Shown: one piece after another, positions 10,904 to 23,273 of the stretch
Numbering within the stretch: position 1 is the stretch's first letter
Layout: every line of letters starts with the position of its first letter
Source: Moniliophthora roreri
Taxonomy: Eukaryota; Basidiomycota; Agaricomycetes; Agaricales; Marasmiaceae
DNA length: 64,000 bases
Assembly: GCA_001466705.2 (NCBI GenBank)
Contig: LATX02000197.1
Location: 124,001 to 188,000 of the forward strand
Reading direction: 5' to 3'
Notes under the pieces: generated by a model
The model's input: the letters and a program-made list of their open reading frames with translations, nothing else
Database searches by the model: none
What the model was told of the DNA's origin: nothing
Position numbers and translations under genes: made by a program

Positions 10904-13626
10904 TCATTGCTCATCCTGGGACTCCTGATCCAGGCTCTTGCTCTTCTTGTCTTCGACAGGCTTCTTTCTCACTGCCTCATCTCTTCGAACCCTCAGCGCC
11001 CACTCATATGCCTTACAAACGTATTTGATATAACCCAAATCCTTATCCCTGTTACCCCAAACAATCAACCGATGATGCAACACCTCCAGATCACTCCATG
11101 TTAAAAGTGGTGGTACTCCGTCATCAGGCACTTCTGCCGACGAGCTTATACGGACAAGTGGTCGAGAGCCAACAAGTGACACTCGCGTGGATCGATAATG
11201 AGGTTTCTCGATAGAGTGAGGATCCCGAAGCGCGGAAGGTGGATATTGAGCGACGAAAGCCCGGAGATGGGCGAGTGCAGCGTCGACTTGATTGGTTCTA
11301 TCGATAGAAGTGAGAGCCTGTTCCAGATAGTACAAATGGGGAGCAAGAAGACTTACACTGTCAAGACTTTGATATATGCTGTATGTAATCTTTCAATGAC
11401 CCTCGCCTTTGCCCTTGGTTGTACCTCCTTCCATTTCTTCATGATTTCTTCCGCAAATGCCTTGGCAACTCTACGCTCTATCATTTGCGAAATTGCACAT
11501 CGTTCCATAGCTTCGACATAGCTACGGGCATCATGCTCCGCTCCCAGTTCATCATATAAACTCCAGAACAGCTCCCGAGATCGTTCGAGGGAGTTGTGCC
11601 TGTAGTGAACCGAAAGGTACGAGTTGAGTAGCTTGACGCTGACTTGCACTTGGTCAAATTTGCTTCCGAATCCAAAGGCGTTGTCTGATATTTCTTGGTC
11701 TGACTTGGTCTCCTGTTGGATGCGATAGAACAGAGCATCAACTTCAGTAAGCACTTCATGACGACTCTGAGGAGGTATGTGTGTGAATGTCGGTGTCGTT
11801 TTGCCTGTCACCGCAGAAGTGCCAACACCTTCTGCCTGCATCTTTTCGGCCTCTTCGCTAGTTGCAACTGCATCCGTCGCCTCCACTCCCTGCTCCTTCT
11901 CTGGAACTTCAACCAACTTTGCCAGTGACCTCTTGAACGGCACCTTGTACGCCGCGTACCCATGAAATACATGTATCATCACTTCATCATCTACCTTCAA
12001 CATACTCTTCCCTCCAATCATCTCCGCCAAGATCCACCTCACTCGTGCTAAATCACCAATTCGCTTAGCACCCTCTAACAACGCCTTGAACGTCCCCAAA
12101 TCCGGAGCATATGCTGGTCGACCATACGCATCGCGATTCGAGTCAAGCATCTCTTTGGCTAGTCGAAACGCTTCATTGACGTAGGATTTTCGACCTGACC
12201 GAGCACACGCTAATATGACAGCGTTGTACGCCCCCGTTGTGGGTTTGTGCCTTTTCTCTACTGTCATTTCGTGCCACAAGTCTAAAGCCCTCTCGGGTTC
12301 TGCTTGACGAGATGCCGTGTAGAAGGATGCACATGCACGGATCATTTGCGTATACATGACGGTATCAAGGTCGGGGTGTGCGATGTAACGCATGTGAGAG
12401 AAAAGATCCCATGCGTGAGCTTGGGCTGTGGCGGTGGGTACGGAGAAGAGGTGTTTGATGACTTTGGAGTAGGATTGTATGGCTGGAGGGGCTAGTTGAT
12501 TTTCGTAGTCGTGAAGAATGGATAGGGCGGCAGTTGGGATAGTTTCTGGCGGAGAAGCATTCAGGTGGACTTTAATGTGAAGATGTCTTTGGTCCTCGGT
12601 AGGCACTCCTGCACTCTGGTGAGATACTTGAGTTCAAAGTGAACGAAACATTATTACCTGTTACATGTCTTTCCAGTGAGTTTTCAAAGCCTACGTGGTC
12701 CGCTTGTTCGACATGACACTCGAGGACAGTATTGATGTGTGTTTCGGTGACTTCAGTCCCGGTTTCTTTCATGAGATCGAGTGCGAGCTCCGCTGAGTGA
12801 GGATCTTGTGATTGTAACTGAGCAAGAAATTAGAATGGCACAAGGAAACTGAAAAGGTAGCACGTACACAAAGTCGAAGCAATGACTCCCATTCCCTCTT
12901 TGAAAGTACTTCCCGTGACACCAACGCGCTGGTTGCTTCTTGCACACTATTGGTTCTTTCTACCATCCGCTTTACATTACTCAAGACCCTCCGATACGAT
13001 TCGAGCGGACGATGCTCTCCTCTCAGACAAGATTCCGTTTGAGTTGGTCCCATGACGGCGGAAAGTCGCTGGTCAACGGATTCTATAAGGAAAATATCAT
13101 ACACAGATAGCTCTTCTGGGCCAATCTCCTCTTGTTGAGCAGAGCTTCCTTCATCTCCTGAATGTGAAAGTAGGTCTTCATATATCGCGAGCAATTGCTC
13201 TTCAGTATACGCCAACGGCTGAAGTTCAGCTTCCTAACGAGATACGGAGTTAGTTCTGGGACTAGTGGAACGTGAAATGAAGGCGCACATGCACGGCTGC
13301 TATCTCTTCCAATGCCTCGACCTTCTTCGTGAGTTCTGCCAATGTGTTCTGCGGTTCCTTTCTCTTGCGTACAGTCAGCCCTCCTGCCTGTAGTCTAGAA
13401 CGCCTCTGTCGACTAATTCGAGAGATGAATAAGTTTATACAAAAAATTGGAACAATTTATAAACTTACTGTGCAATCCCAGACTCGCGGCGTGCATGAAT
13501 TGCTGGGACAATTTCTGGCGGAGGCTTGAAGGCTAGAGCGGCATTCTGCATGTGCCGACGAAAACATGGTGTACGTGACGCATGGAATCGAGCAAGAGTG
13601 AGGTCCACCAGCGCAGGAGGTAGCAT
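10904..13626 (-). CDS. pentatricopeptide repeat (PPR) protein, probably mitochondrial
   Basis: Exons: 13626-13469, 13412-13289, 13233-12868, 12817-12658, 12608 to about 11356, and about 11316-10904. The first four junctions are phase-consistent. The total is about 820 residues. The N-terminus is rich in Arg, His and Ala and low in acidic residues, consistent with import into mitochondria. The central part has PPR-type helical hairpins, for example TVMYTQMIRACASFY, TTGAYNAVILACARSG and DLGTFKALLEGAKRIGDLARVRWIL. The C-terminus is Lys-rich. PPR proteins bind organelle RNA and act in its stability or translation; which RNA cannot be told. About 1.3 kb of this gene (11960-13264) is repeated at 20946-22245. 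The 3' end abuts the truncated tyrosinase. Confidence 0.85.
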
Positions 13627-13892
13627 GCGTGAGTTCACGATGGCAGGGAAAAAAATTTCCTGAAGCTGTCCATTTGCCGATCAATCTATCTATCTATCCC
13701 TACGCTACTAGCGCCGCCTTGTAACCTATGCTCTTCCTCGACAGAAGCAGACAGTCGACGTCGTTCTTCTGATGAGAAAGCACCGCCTCAGGCCTCCAGG
13801 TTGCATCGGATTGCATCAGACTGCATCAAAGCTGCCCTGACTGCCCTGCATTTTGTCCAGCATACCTTGCATCGTCGAATAATTCATACAAC

Positions 13893-14975
13893 ATGCCCCC
13901 TCCCAAAATCTCTGACCTCTCCGATATTCATGAGGCTCATTGCGAAGACCCTCTCTCATTCTATAACGAGAACATCATGAAGAACATTATCTTCAAGCGA
14001 TCTGGCCCAGGTTGGATTGCTGCTGCGAAGGATTCTCAAGCAGACGAAGCGGCAACCTTGAAGGTGGGTTTGGCACCGTCATTCTTTCCTGTCTGTAATT
14101 ACTCACGCCCCCAAATACACTTAGATCGTCGGGCAGCTCCCCCTGAACAAGGACTTCTTTTGTGCAACAGATGGCGCTTATCGGTCGTATTCCACGGAAC
14201 CCTTCAGCTCTGCAGAGCAAAGAATTTCTCTTGATCAGCCAACCCATTGCATCCCTTTCAATGAAAAGTTCAGGGACGCTATGAAACGTGTCAACAATGT
14301 TATGCTTAGGGAATGCACACCAGGATTTACGCGTATAGGAGCATTCATTCCTCCCAATGAAGAAAGCAAGTTTGGCCGTCTCAAACTGAAGCATTCTATC
14401 TTTCAAGTGCGTTTTCTCTATCCTGCTATATCTGTTGTGCTAACCGCGGACATTGTACTCAGCTGAAAGATCTTAACGCTACTGGGGAGAGTGAAGCAGG
14501 TAAATCAATACTTAACCTAGGGAACTACTATGTCCTTGACTACCATCCCACAGAGCTGGATCCTGTGTTTACGTGGAAGGGCTGGCCTACCAATTCGGAT
14601 GCTGCTGCAAAAGCTCTCGATGACCTCCGGAAGGAGGGGACTCATGATCTCGTTCCTATGCCCGCGTTCGATATTGAAGATAACTTGATCTTTCCGACTA
14701 AATATCGTAGTTCACTGCAGAACACCGTTGTTGAGGCACACTTCACCCTTGAACACTGGAAGTTCACGAGGGAGAAGAGGGACGTTTTCAGGGCCACTAT
14801 CGTTAAGGTCAATGTTCTAACGCCACCCTTTGAATACACCATTCCATCTCCACGGAGACGTGTCATGATGAAAGATCGAGACTCTCCGAACTCGAAGCGC
14901 AGGAAGCTCGCCGCTAGCAGTGATAACCCAGTACTAGTGCAGGCTCCACTTCGATTTGGCGTAAATAAGGACTAG
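13893..14975 (+). CDS. hypothetical protein
   Basis: Four exons read in frame: 13893-14063, 14125 to about 14406, about 14462-14500 and about 14554-14975, giving roughly 300 residues. Introns have donors GTGGGT, GTGCGT and GTAAAT. The protein starts MPPPKISDLSDIHEAHCEDPL. It contains a globular core (FTRIGAFIPPNEESKFGRLK, and later FTWKGWPTNSDAAAKALDDL), an HFTLEHWKF segment, and a basic tail with SKRRK that could be a nuclear signal. I do not recognise the family. It is divergent from the PPR gene, sharing an intergenic stretch of about 265 bp. Confidence 0.65.
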
Positions 14976-15336
14976 TGCTTGATGAAGATGGTGAGTTATT
15001 TTCATCATTCACTCAACTATTGAGCTCAATGCTACTTATCCCAGAACCGCAAAGCCGGGGACCTCTTCACTTCCATCTTTTTGCTTTTCTCCCCAAGAAA
15101 GAAGAATAAATTGCGAAAGTTTGTTTTATGTACACTCCCAATGAATGATGTATTTTTTTCTGTGGGTGGTAGTTTGATCGGGACGCGCTTCCAGGCGAAG
15201 GCCGTGTGAAAGACAAGACGTGAATGCTTGGTTTAGCGCCGGTCCTGCTCTCTTGACATAAATTCATGTTCTGACTCTCCCATACACAAGAATCAGGTGT
15301 TCTCTTTCAGACCCCTTCGTCCAGCAGAGCCTTACG

Positions 15337-17906
15337 ATGTCCTCGGTATGCTGATAGCCTTTTCCTGGAGAATCCTACTGATCTCCGTGGTCTGTTTAGA
15401 CTGGGAATTGTTCTTCGTCTCCGCGTGTGAGTATCGCTAGGGCATCGGGAAACCAGGTGTGTTCGACTGGTTTTATTGGGAAAAGTTGCAGTACTGAATT
15501 GCCACTAGGAGCGCCCAGACCCTGAAGTACGAACCATGTCATTGTTTAGAACGAACTTTAACATCAATGTCCGTACAGATTCTACTACCCTCAGAAGATG
15601 AATCAATTCCAGAAGAGGTTCAAAATGTTTTCCTTATTCATGTCAAATACTGGAACTGAAGACTGCCTATGACCTTTAGCCCGATATCCCAGAACCTGGT
15701 CTGCCACCGGACTCGGCGAAAAAAGTCAATGAAGACAGGAAACCGGCGCTGGCGAAGTCATGGGAGAGGATACTGAAGGAGGTTTCCAGACATGATGAGG
15801 ACATGGTGAAGGGTTGGCGAGATGACATCGACACCCTTCTAGTTTTCGTATGTTCATTTGTTCTCCATCTCACCAACTACTGCTGACAACGTCTAGGCCG
15901 GTCTCTTCTCTGCTGTCGTCACAGCATTCACGATTGAATCATACCAATGGCTTAACGAAGACCCCGCGGACACCACAGTTTTACTCCTCACACAGTTAAT
16001 CTCAATGCAGGTCAACGGTTCACAATCTATCTCGTTCGAACCCACCCAATTCAAACCAGATGCATCGTCCATTCGCATCAACGTCTTCTGGTTCCTCAGC
16101 CTTATCTTCAGCCTCACATCCGCGCTGTTTGGCTTGCTGTGCAAGCAGTGGGTACGGGAACATCAGCGAGACACCACTACTCGAACACCAGGAGAAGCTT
16201 TGGCACTCCGTCAGTTGCGTCGAGACAGCTTTGAGAAATGGGGCGTTTCGTCGTTTCTGTCGGCGCTGCCAATTCTTCTTGAAGTCGCTCTTCTGTTGTT
16301 CTTTGTCGGTGTTTTGGACCTACTGTGGAACCGACATCCAATTCCGTTTGCTATTTGCTTCGTTGCAGTCTCGCTCAGCGCAGGACTGTATCTTCTCACC
16401 ACACTGTTACCCACCCTGACAGTTCCGAGGGATCAGAGGAGCGACATCAAAAATAAACGCTTCAACGAGCTATCATACCAATTCATCTGCCCATACAAAT
16501 CACCTCAGGCATGGGTTGTATACCAGCTCTCATGCACACTCATAGGTCTCCTGCTCAAATTCCCGACTATCAACAACTTCCTTGAACGAAAAGCTCGAGG
16601 CTTATGGGACCACATCGAGTCGCCAGCATCGGACTGGTCTTCTTTCGACCTCTGGGTAGTCAGACAGTTTGACCAGCTTGTCTCCGTGCCCTACCCTGCG
16701 GATCATTTCAGTCTCAAAGTGTATGAGTTGCGCGCGTTTGAATGGGCAGTTGCAATGTTCCGCGACAGCCCCTCGGTGATTCCCCATCTTCAAAATGTCT
16801 TGGGAAGGATTCCGCCTTCTGTGGCGGTATCTGCTGTCATAGGCAGGTGGGATCTTGCCATATGGAAGGCTGTCTCGATAAAGGATGTCGAGAACGCCCT
16901 CAGCTATCCGGGTCCATTCCCCCTTCGCCCAACTATTCGATATCCTATCCTTCAACAACCTGGAGTGATCAACTCGTTATTCCATCACCAGTGCTGGGAG
17001 ACAATTATTGCATTTCCTTTACTACAGCTTTTTCCAGACAAGCTTTTTGATTCAATGAAGCACATACATTTGGATATGCAGCGTTCCACAGGCCTTCGTT
17101 TCGTCATTCCATTCCCTGTAATTGATGCATTATGGACACATCAAGACCGAGTTATTCGGACGCAAAGCCTCAAACTACTCTCACTTTTGGAGAATTCTTG
17201 GAAAGTAAGCCCAGGGTATGATGAGGGACGGGTTAATGACGAGCGACGAGCTTTCATGGGAGCCCTTGCACGCCATATCAACCGCAAGGATCGTGTTTCG
17301 ATATTATTGACGAGTAAACGTGGATATGCATTCATTCGTTTCATTCACAACGAGGGAATCACGCGACGACTTTCCTCCACTTGGAGCCACACATGGCGTC
17401 AAGCGATCCAAAGGACACAAGAAATTGGGGGTTTGCCTTCCGACTACTTTGCACCAATCCCCGAAAATATGTGGGGTGATCTGCCCACATTACCCAACCT
17501 AGATCCTGTCCGATACTCTGTCGAGACCGAACGAGATTTAGAGGTCGATAACGACGAGTTCAAGTTGGATATCGTTACTTCAATCGGGAGCAGGCAACCG
17601 TCAGCAGAACTTGGTGTTCGTAACCCCGGTATTAATGCCAGCCTTGCATTAGGCAATTGCGTTATTGGTTTATCAAATAGCCTTCGAAATCACGAATCGG
17701 GTGCGGGGCAACCAAAGAATCAGGAAGACTTCATTGGAGATGACAACGTTGATTGTATGGACAAGGATAATGTGCGAAGCTTGGGAAGCGGGATAGCAAG
17801 AAGGATATGGGCTGATATGAGTCCAGACAAACGAGCAGATACTGGTATGCTTGATTCGAGTAAACAGGGGGATATCGGTGGCAGCAGTTACAACCTTTAC
17901 AGGTAA
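15337..17906 (+). CDS. DUF6535 domain membrane protein
   Basis: The start lies in a run of very small exons: 9 nt (15337-15345), about 27 nt, an 18-nt microexon encoding ERPDPE (about 15511-15528), about 39 nt, then the DUF6535 exons. All join in phase 0. The DUF6535 core reads KGWRDDIDTLLVFAGLFSAV, continues VTAFTIESYQWL after an intron at 15850-15897, and includes QWVREHQRDTTTRTPGEALA. Hydrophobic spans follow (FWFLSLIFSLTSALFGLL, ILLEVALLLFFVGVLDLL, and a third at ICFVAVSLSAGLYLLTTLL). The long C-terminal part is cytosolic-looking and ends in a polar tail. A splice at 17905 could extend it to about 18040. DUF6535 proteins are multi-copy in Agaricomycetes and their function is unknown. Confidence 0.85.
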
Positions 17907-18299
17907 GATTGCTCTGTCGGATGCTGGGTCATTTAAGTATACTGGCATTGCGATCCCAGCTTCGGGCGACGAGCGTCTGACTTTCGGAGCAATCGAGAAC
18001 ATGCCGAATCACAGCTAAGTGTACCCAATCGTGGCTCCCAATAAATCCGAGAGCTCATGTATTATACTGTACGGTTTCCGTCGAGATGGAGCATCGTCTA
18101 CCTGATCTACCAGGATAGCAGTTACCCGGGCCCTGCCAGTGTATGTTTTGGTTGCGTGCGTGGGTGATCTGCCTATTCTGTCTATCCTGAGCAACTCGCT
18201 GCTCGTGCATCTTTGACAGCCCCGTACTTTATCGGTCTATTTTTTTGAATTACGACTGGTTGGATACCTTTTATTTTCTTCCCTAAAACCATATCAGCA

Positions 18300-18475
18300 T
18301 CAGCAATGCTAACTGATAGGTATGTCATGGATCCATACACTCGGAAAGACTTTAGGCAGCAACGACTTTCACGAGAATCTGTTCTGGACTGGTTTGGTAC
18401 GGGGATACTGGTGAGCTTGACATTGTCATCGCCAGTGGTAACGACTGCTTTCACTTGCAAGACATATTGTACGGG
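18300..18475 (-). pseudogene. N-terminal relic of a zinc-type alcohol dehydrogenase-like gene
   Basis: On the minus strand the segment VKAVVTTGDDNVKLTSIPVP matches the opening of zinc-type (medium-chain) dehydrogenases and enoyl reductases. The family continuation follows in a different frame (QILVKVVAA) and runs into a TAA. No further conserved segment (NAD fold, zinc ligands) follows. There is no in-frame ATG in the usual place. This is a short decayed fragment, not a working enzyme. Confidence 0.5.
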
Positions 18476-18479
18476 GAGG

Positions 18480-19172
18480 AGAGATGATTATTATTATTGG
18501 TTTCGAGGTAAGATGAATGGTTCTACGAGTTGATTCATAGATATGAGAGCGGCCTTTACATTGAGTCTTGGTGTCAGTCTTATCGGGACCTGGACAAGAG
18601 ATGATTAGAAAACTCACCAAAGAACTCGAGAAGACGATCGTTACCATCGCATAATTCATCCGAAGCCAAAGGATGTTGGTTATGGTGCCCTTGGATTAGC
18701 GATTATGGTCGGTGGTCGGAATTGAACCAGTCTCGCCTAGAAAGTGAACTGTTAGAGCGCAAGTGACACATTGTTGCGCTGTTGTGTACTTGATAAGATA
18801 GCAGAAAGCAAGAGCTGCTGTAAACTGGAGACCTTTCGTCGCGTGCTGATTGACGTATAGTGTTCGCTTCGAGGCTATATAACATTTTATATTACAGTAC
18901 TGGTAGCGGTGAAGTACAGTAATAGCCTCAGTATTTACTGTTCAGCATGAAAACTACTTGAACTGGGGGGTCTTCTATGCGACCAAGCGGTTGCAGAGTT
19001 GACGCATTCTGAATCCATAACACTCCCCGATCCAGAGACGAATAATTGTACCGTTTCTACTGATCTGACGTTGGTCGCAGTGGTTGTCGAGGAGGCATTC
19101 TCTGTGTATGGGCGGCCGACTTGATCACATAAGTTATTTCCTTATCGTTCTGAGAAAAGAAAGTCTGAATGA
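18480..19172. other. intergenic region
   Basis: No supported gene. On the minus strand near 18740 there is a B-box-like GGTTCAATTCC without a foldable tRNA around it. Confidence 0.4.
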
Positions 19173-20535
19173 CTACGACAGGGTAGTGAAAAGCGGTTCA
19201 CTCACTACTGTTGTATGAGGGTAACCCAGATCGACGGGAATGATGCTTTCCAAATAGGCAATTTGGTTGTCGGTCAGTGTCAAGTCCAAAGCTTCCAAAT
19301 TCGACACCAGATTCTCTACTTTGCGACCGCCGATGATGGGGAACACGTATGGCGTCTTTTGCATCACGTACGCGATAGCCACTAAGGAACTATGTATGAG
19401 CTTGTGAACCTGGAGAATGACCAGTAATCATACCAGAAGTCATGCTCTTTGCACCTAAATCTTGGGCAACCTTTTCAAGGGCGCGAGACATCTTCACTTC
19501 AGCGTCTGTGCGTTCCCATTGTGCGGAATGAACTGTGCGACCCTTTTCGCCAGATTCCTTCCGGCGTTGTTCTTCAGCATCTGTTCGCAGCCTACCGCCA
19601 CCTAAAACGGCATACGGTGCAATAGCCATTCCTAAAGAAGGATGTGGTCAGTCACGGGCCCCATCCTACGGTTTATACGAGCTCACCAAAAGCCCTTGCC
19701 ATGGGCAGGATGTCTCTCTCAACAGAGCGCTCTATAACATTCCATCTTGCTTGGTAGACACAGAAAGGAGTCTTTCCGTTGTCGAGAGCGTATTGATTTG
19801 CTTGAGAAACTACCCATGCAGGAGCGTTTGAGATCCCCTATTAAGCACTCTAATCAGCACACGTTCACCGAAAGACGTCCGATACCTACCAGATAGATGT
19901 CTTTCCCCGACGCCACGAGATGGTGCAGGTTGTCCATAACTTCTTTCACAGAGGTCTCGAAGTCCCAAAAGTGGACATAGAGCAGATCAATGTAGGAGGT
20001 ACGAAGTTTCTTGAGACTGTGCTCCACACTGATATGCATAGATTTAGCGTTATTTCTCATGTAGTTCACTTTCTGTATGATTTTAGGATCGGAACGTTTA
20101 AAAGGAATTGTATACTAGACATAACAGTCAGAATGGACGTTGATGCTTGGACTCTAAAGTGGACATACCTTGGTGGCAATGAAAAGCTGATCTCGAATAC
20201 CACGGTTCTCCATCCATTCTCCTAAGATTTCCTCCGAAGCCTCTTCTTGGCTGTAAAAGAGAAAAGTAAATTTCCCGCAAAGCTCTCGAAGCAGATGAGT
20301 GGACATACTACACATTGGCCGTGTCGATGAAATTTCCGCCCATGTCAAAGTATGCGTTCAACAGCTTGATACTACTCTCCCTGTCCATTTGGCCCATAGT
20401 ATCGTTCCATTTATCTCCAATGCTCATTGCCCCGAGGCATAGCGGAGACAGTCTGACACCCGCTTGGGACGAGAATGTACGATAGACGCCAAGCTTGGTA
20501 GGGGGAGGTGGTGCTGGTTTGAAGATATTGGCCAT
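19173..20535 (-). CDS. aldo/keto reductase, aryl-alcohol dehydrogenase (AAD) type
   Basis: The chosen start is the ATG at 20535 ([12 protein letters not shown]); an ATG at 20592 lies upstream of the TATA box. The AKR tetrad is complete: Asp in GNFIDTAN, Tyr created by splicing a TA|C codon across the first intron ([10 protein letters not shown]), Lys in LFIATK, and His in YVHFWD. Later segments ([15 protein letters not shown], then [20 protein letters not shown]) fit the NADPH-binding end of AAD and norsolorinic-acid-reductase-like enzymes. These reduce aromatic aldehydes to alcohols with NADPH in the cytosol. Introns have donors such as GTATGT. Intact, lying between the PPR gene and its partial duplicate. 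Confidence 0.9.
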
Positions 20536-20570
20536 TATTCTGCTTCGTCGATGATTGTCAGCAAAGTGCT

Positions 20571-20577
20571 TTATATA
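20571..20577 (-). promoter_or_regulatory. TATA box of the AAD-type reductase gene
   Basis: On the minus strand GTATATAAAG lies about 35-40 nt upstream of the ATG at 20535, which favours that start over the ATG at 20592. Confidence 0.45.
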
Positions 20578-20945
20578 CAATTCTGTGTCCAAAAGCTTCG
20601 GTAGACTTCCGCCATATCCAAGGTGAAGGCGCCGTTCATAGTACGGCTGGTTTCCGGGTTTCGAATATGTTGACTGACATCGAGTAACAAAGATCAGGTC
20701 AGATCGGCTCCAATCCGAGGAGATGGTTGTTCCTCACTCTTCGATATCTTGTTTCCGGACCGTATTACGATGCATTTGCTCTACAACTCCTTGCGGAGCA
20801 GGTTGAATGGTTGAAGGGATAACCTGTTTTTTTTTTTTACAGGAAGAGACCAGCAAAACTTTCTGACCACAGTCGTCAAATTCCCGTTGAATAAAGAACA
20901 TGGTCAAGAAGGAAAGCAGTCTGTGGGAAGAGTGCCACGTGGAAG

Positions 20946-22245
20946 CCCATGGAATACATGTATCATCACTTCACCATCTACCTTCAACATACTCTTCCCT
21001 CCAATCATCTCCGCCAAGATCCACCTCACTCGTGCTGAATCACCAATTCGTCTAGCACCCTCCAGTAACGCTTTGAACGTCCCCAAGTCCGGAGCATATG
21101 CTGGTCGACCATACGCATCGCGATTCGAGTCAAGCATCTCTTTGGCTAGTCGAAACGCTTCGTTGACGTAGGATTTCCGACCTGACCGAGCACACGCTAA
21201 AATGACAGCATTGTACGTCCCCGTTGTGGGTTTGTGCCTTTTCTCTACTGTCATTTCGTGCCACAAGTCTAAAGCCCTCTCCGGGTCTGCTTGACGAGAT
21301 GCCGTGTAGAAGGATGCACATGCGCGGATCATTTGCGTATACATGACGATATCGGGGTCGGGGTGTGCGACGTAGCGCATGTGAGAGAAAAGATCCCATG
21401 CGTGAGCTTGGGCTGTGGCGGTAGGTATGGAGAAGAGGTGTTTGATGACTTTGGAGTAGGATTGTATGGCTGGAGGGGCTAGTTGATTTTCGTAGTCGTG
21501 AAGAATGGATAGGGCGGCAGTTGGGATAGTTTCTGGCGGAGAAGCATTCAGGTGGACTTTAATGTGAAGATGTCTTTGGTCCTTGGTGGGCACTCCTGCA
21601 CTCTGGTGAGATACTTGAGTTCAAAGTGAACGAAACATTATTACCTGTTACATGTCTTTCCAGTGAGTTTTCAAAGCCTACGTGGTCCGCTTGTTCGACA
21701 TGACACTCGAGGACAGTATTGATGTGTGTTTCGGTGACTTCAGTCCCGGTTTCTTTCATGAGATCGAGTGCGAGCTCCGCTGAGTGAGGATCTTGTGATT
21801 GTAACTGAGCAAGAAATTAGAATGGCACAAGGAAACTGAAAAGGTAGCACGTACACAAAGTCGAAGCAATGACTCCCATTCCCTCTTTGAAAGTACTTCC
21901 CGTGACACCAACGCGCTGGTTGCTTCTTGCACACTATTGGTTCTTTCTACCATCCGCTTTACATTACTCAAGACCCTCCGATACGATTCGAGCGGACGAT
22001 GCTCTCCTCTCAGACAAGATTCCGTTTGAGTTGGTCCCATGACGGCGGAAAGTCGTTGATCAACGGATTCTATGAGGGAAATATCATGCGCAAACAGCTC
22101 TTCTGGGCCAATCTCCTCTTGTTGAGCAGAGCTTCCTTCATCTCCGTGGAAGCAGGTCTTCATATATCGCGAGCAATTGCTCTTCAGTATACGCCAACGG
22201 CTGAAGTTCAGCTTCCTAACGAGATAAAAAGTTAGTCCTGGGACT
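20946..22245 (-). pseudogene. truncated duplicate of the PPR gene
   Basis: A direct repeat of 11960-13264 including introns, so it was copied at the DNA level. Identity by eye is above 95 percent. It covers exon 3 to the middle of exon 5 and lacks the presequence exons and the C-terminal third. A 5-nt deletion in exon 3, near 22145 on the plus strand, shifts the frame and gives a TGA within a few codons. At the other end the reading runs out of homology after MIHVFHG and stops. The untouched intron and near-identical sequence suggest a recent event. Confidence 0.9.
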
Positions 22246-22750
22246 CATTCACAGAAACCACCTGGTCTAATGCTGCCGAAAGCGATGAGAAAAAGTCGGA
22301 ACCAAGTGACAAGCAGCGAAATTCTCCATCGCGTTCAACTTGTTCTGTTTGGGTGCAAGTTCGCGGTATATCGAACGTAGTGGATGGGTTTTCCTAAGTG
22401 AAGAAAAAATGGGGAGACGGTCGTAAAGACGACGCTGCTTGGGGAAAGAATCCAGCTATTAGACTGCAGCAACTCGATCCAACACTTGATCTTGAGGAAT
22501 GTGGAGATCAACAAATGAGCCCAAAGTGGGACTACCCCGAACAACGGCATATACGAGGGTGTCTAATAGATTTCCGTACCGGAATGATTGTAGTGCGAAC
22601 CATTGCGTCTGAACCGCCGAACTCCATGATGGCACTAGGGAGCGGTATCATTGTAGTAGGGGGATTGGGGCTTGCCGGGCGGAGTTTGTCGGAGTTTCCT
22701 GGTAGATCTTAGTCGTATCGCACGTTGTACTTGTTCCTCAGTCTTATGCA

Positions 22751-22957
22751 TCATGTTCCCATTGCATTGTACTCACTGAGGCAGACTCGCCCCGCCTCAT
22801 CATGTACATGTTCTTGAATCGCCCAGAAGGTCCTGGTGGAGTAGCATGAAGAGCTGGTATGGCCAGTCTACTTCTGTGCACGCCCGGATTTACAAAACAG
22901 TGGAGAACAGTTGACAAGAAAACAAACCGTTGCGAGAAACACTCGTTTGAGGAACAT
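22751..22957 (-). CDS. possible small protein
   Basis: Speculative. On the minus strand a TATA box (TATAAATAT, about 23016-23024) precedes an ATG at 22957. Splicing 22927-22868 (donor GTTTGT, acceptor AAGTAG) joins MFLKRVFLAT to a 38-codon open exon with Cys residues and ends at a TGA at 22751, giving 48 residues. Without splicing the frame gives a 29-residue hydrophobic peptide, like a bare signal peptide. A small secreted protein is conceivable. Confidence 0.3.
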
Positions 22958-23153
22958 TGTGGCAGGAAGGAGAGTGCTCAGTGGACGCTAAAGGCTACGA
23001 AGGGTACATCCTCATATTTATACCTGTAAATTTGAATGCCGAACGTCTAAATGAGTGAATCATGAGTGAGCGACATCCTGCAGTCAGTAATTAGCCGTCG
23101 GTGGTGCGAATTTATAACTGCAGTAATCAAGAGTTGTCGGTAGAGTAATTCCT

Positions 23154-23273
23154 CTATTCGACACCTGACCAGATTAAGGATTGAATGGTCTTGTGCAATC
23201 TTCCCAGTCTTCGTTGCAGCGCTTCAATATCTACCGAGTCCTTGGAGACGTCAGGGGTCACTGGAAGTCCCAT
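23154..23273 (-). CDS. possible 3' exon or small ORF
   Basis: Directly after a plausible acceptor (TTCTAG) an ATG opens 39 codons with helix-like composition (DIEALQRRLGRLHKTIQSLI). A donor GTATGG lies 45-50 nt upstream. The rest of the gene was not found. Low confidence. Confidence 0.25.
   Translation of the reverse strand: MGLPVTPDVSKDSVDIEALQRRLGRLHKTIQSLIWSGVE

Noticed and set aside
18715..18800. tRNA-like B box (GGTTCAATTCC, minus strand)
   Set aside because: T-stem pairs poorly, no matching acceptor stem or A box; not a functional tRNA.
20826..20840. Poly-T run near the duplicated PPR fragment as a retro-copy tail
   Set aside because: The duplicate keeps its introns and the run is about 110 bp outside the breakpoint.
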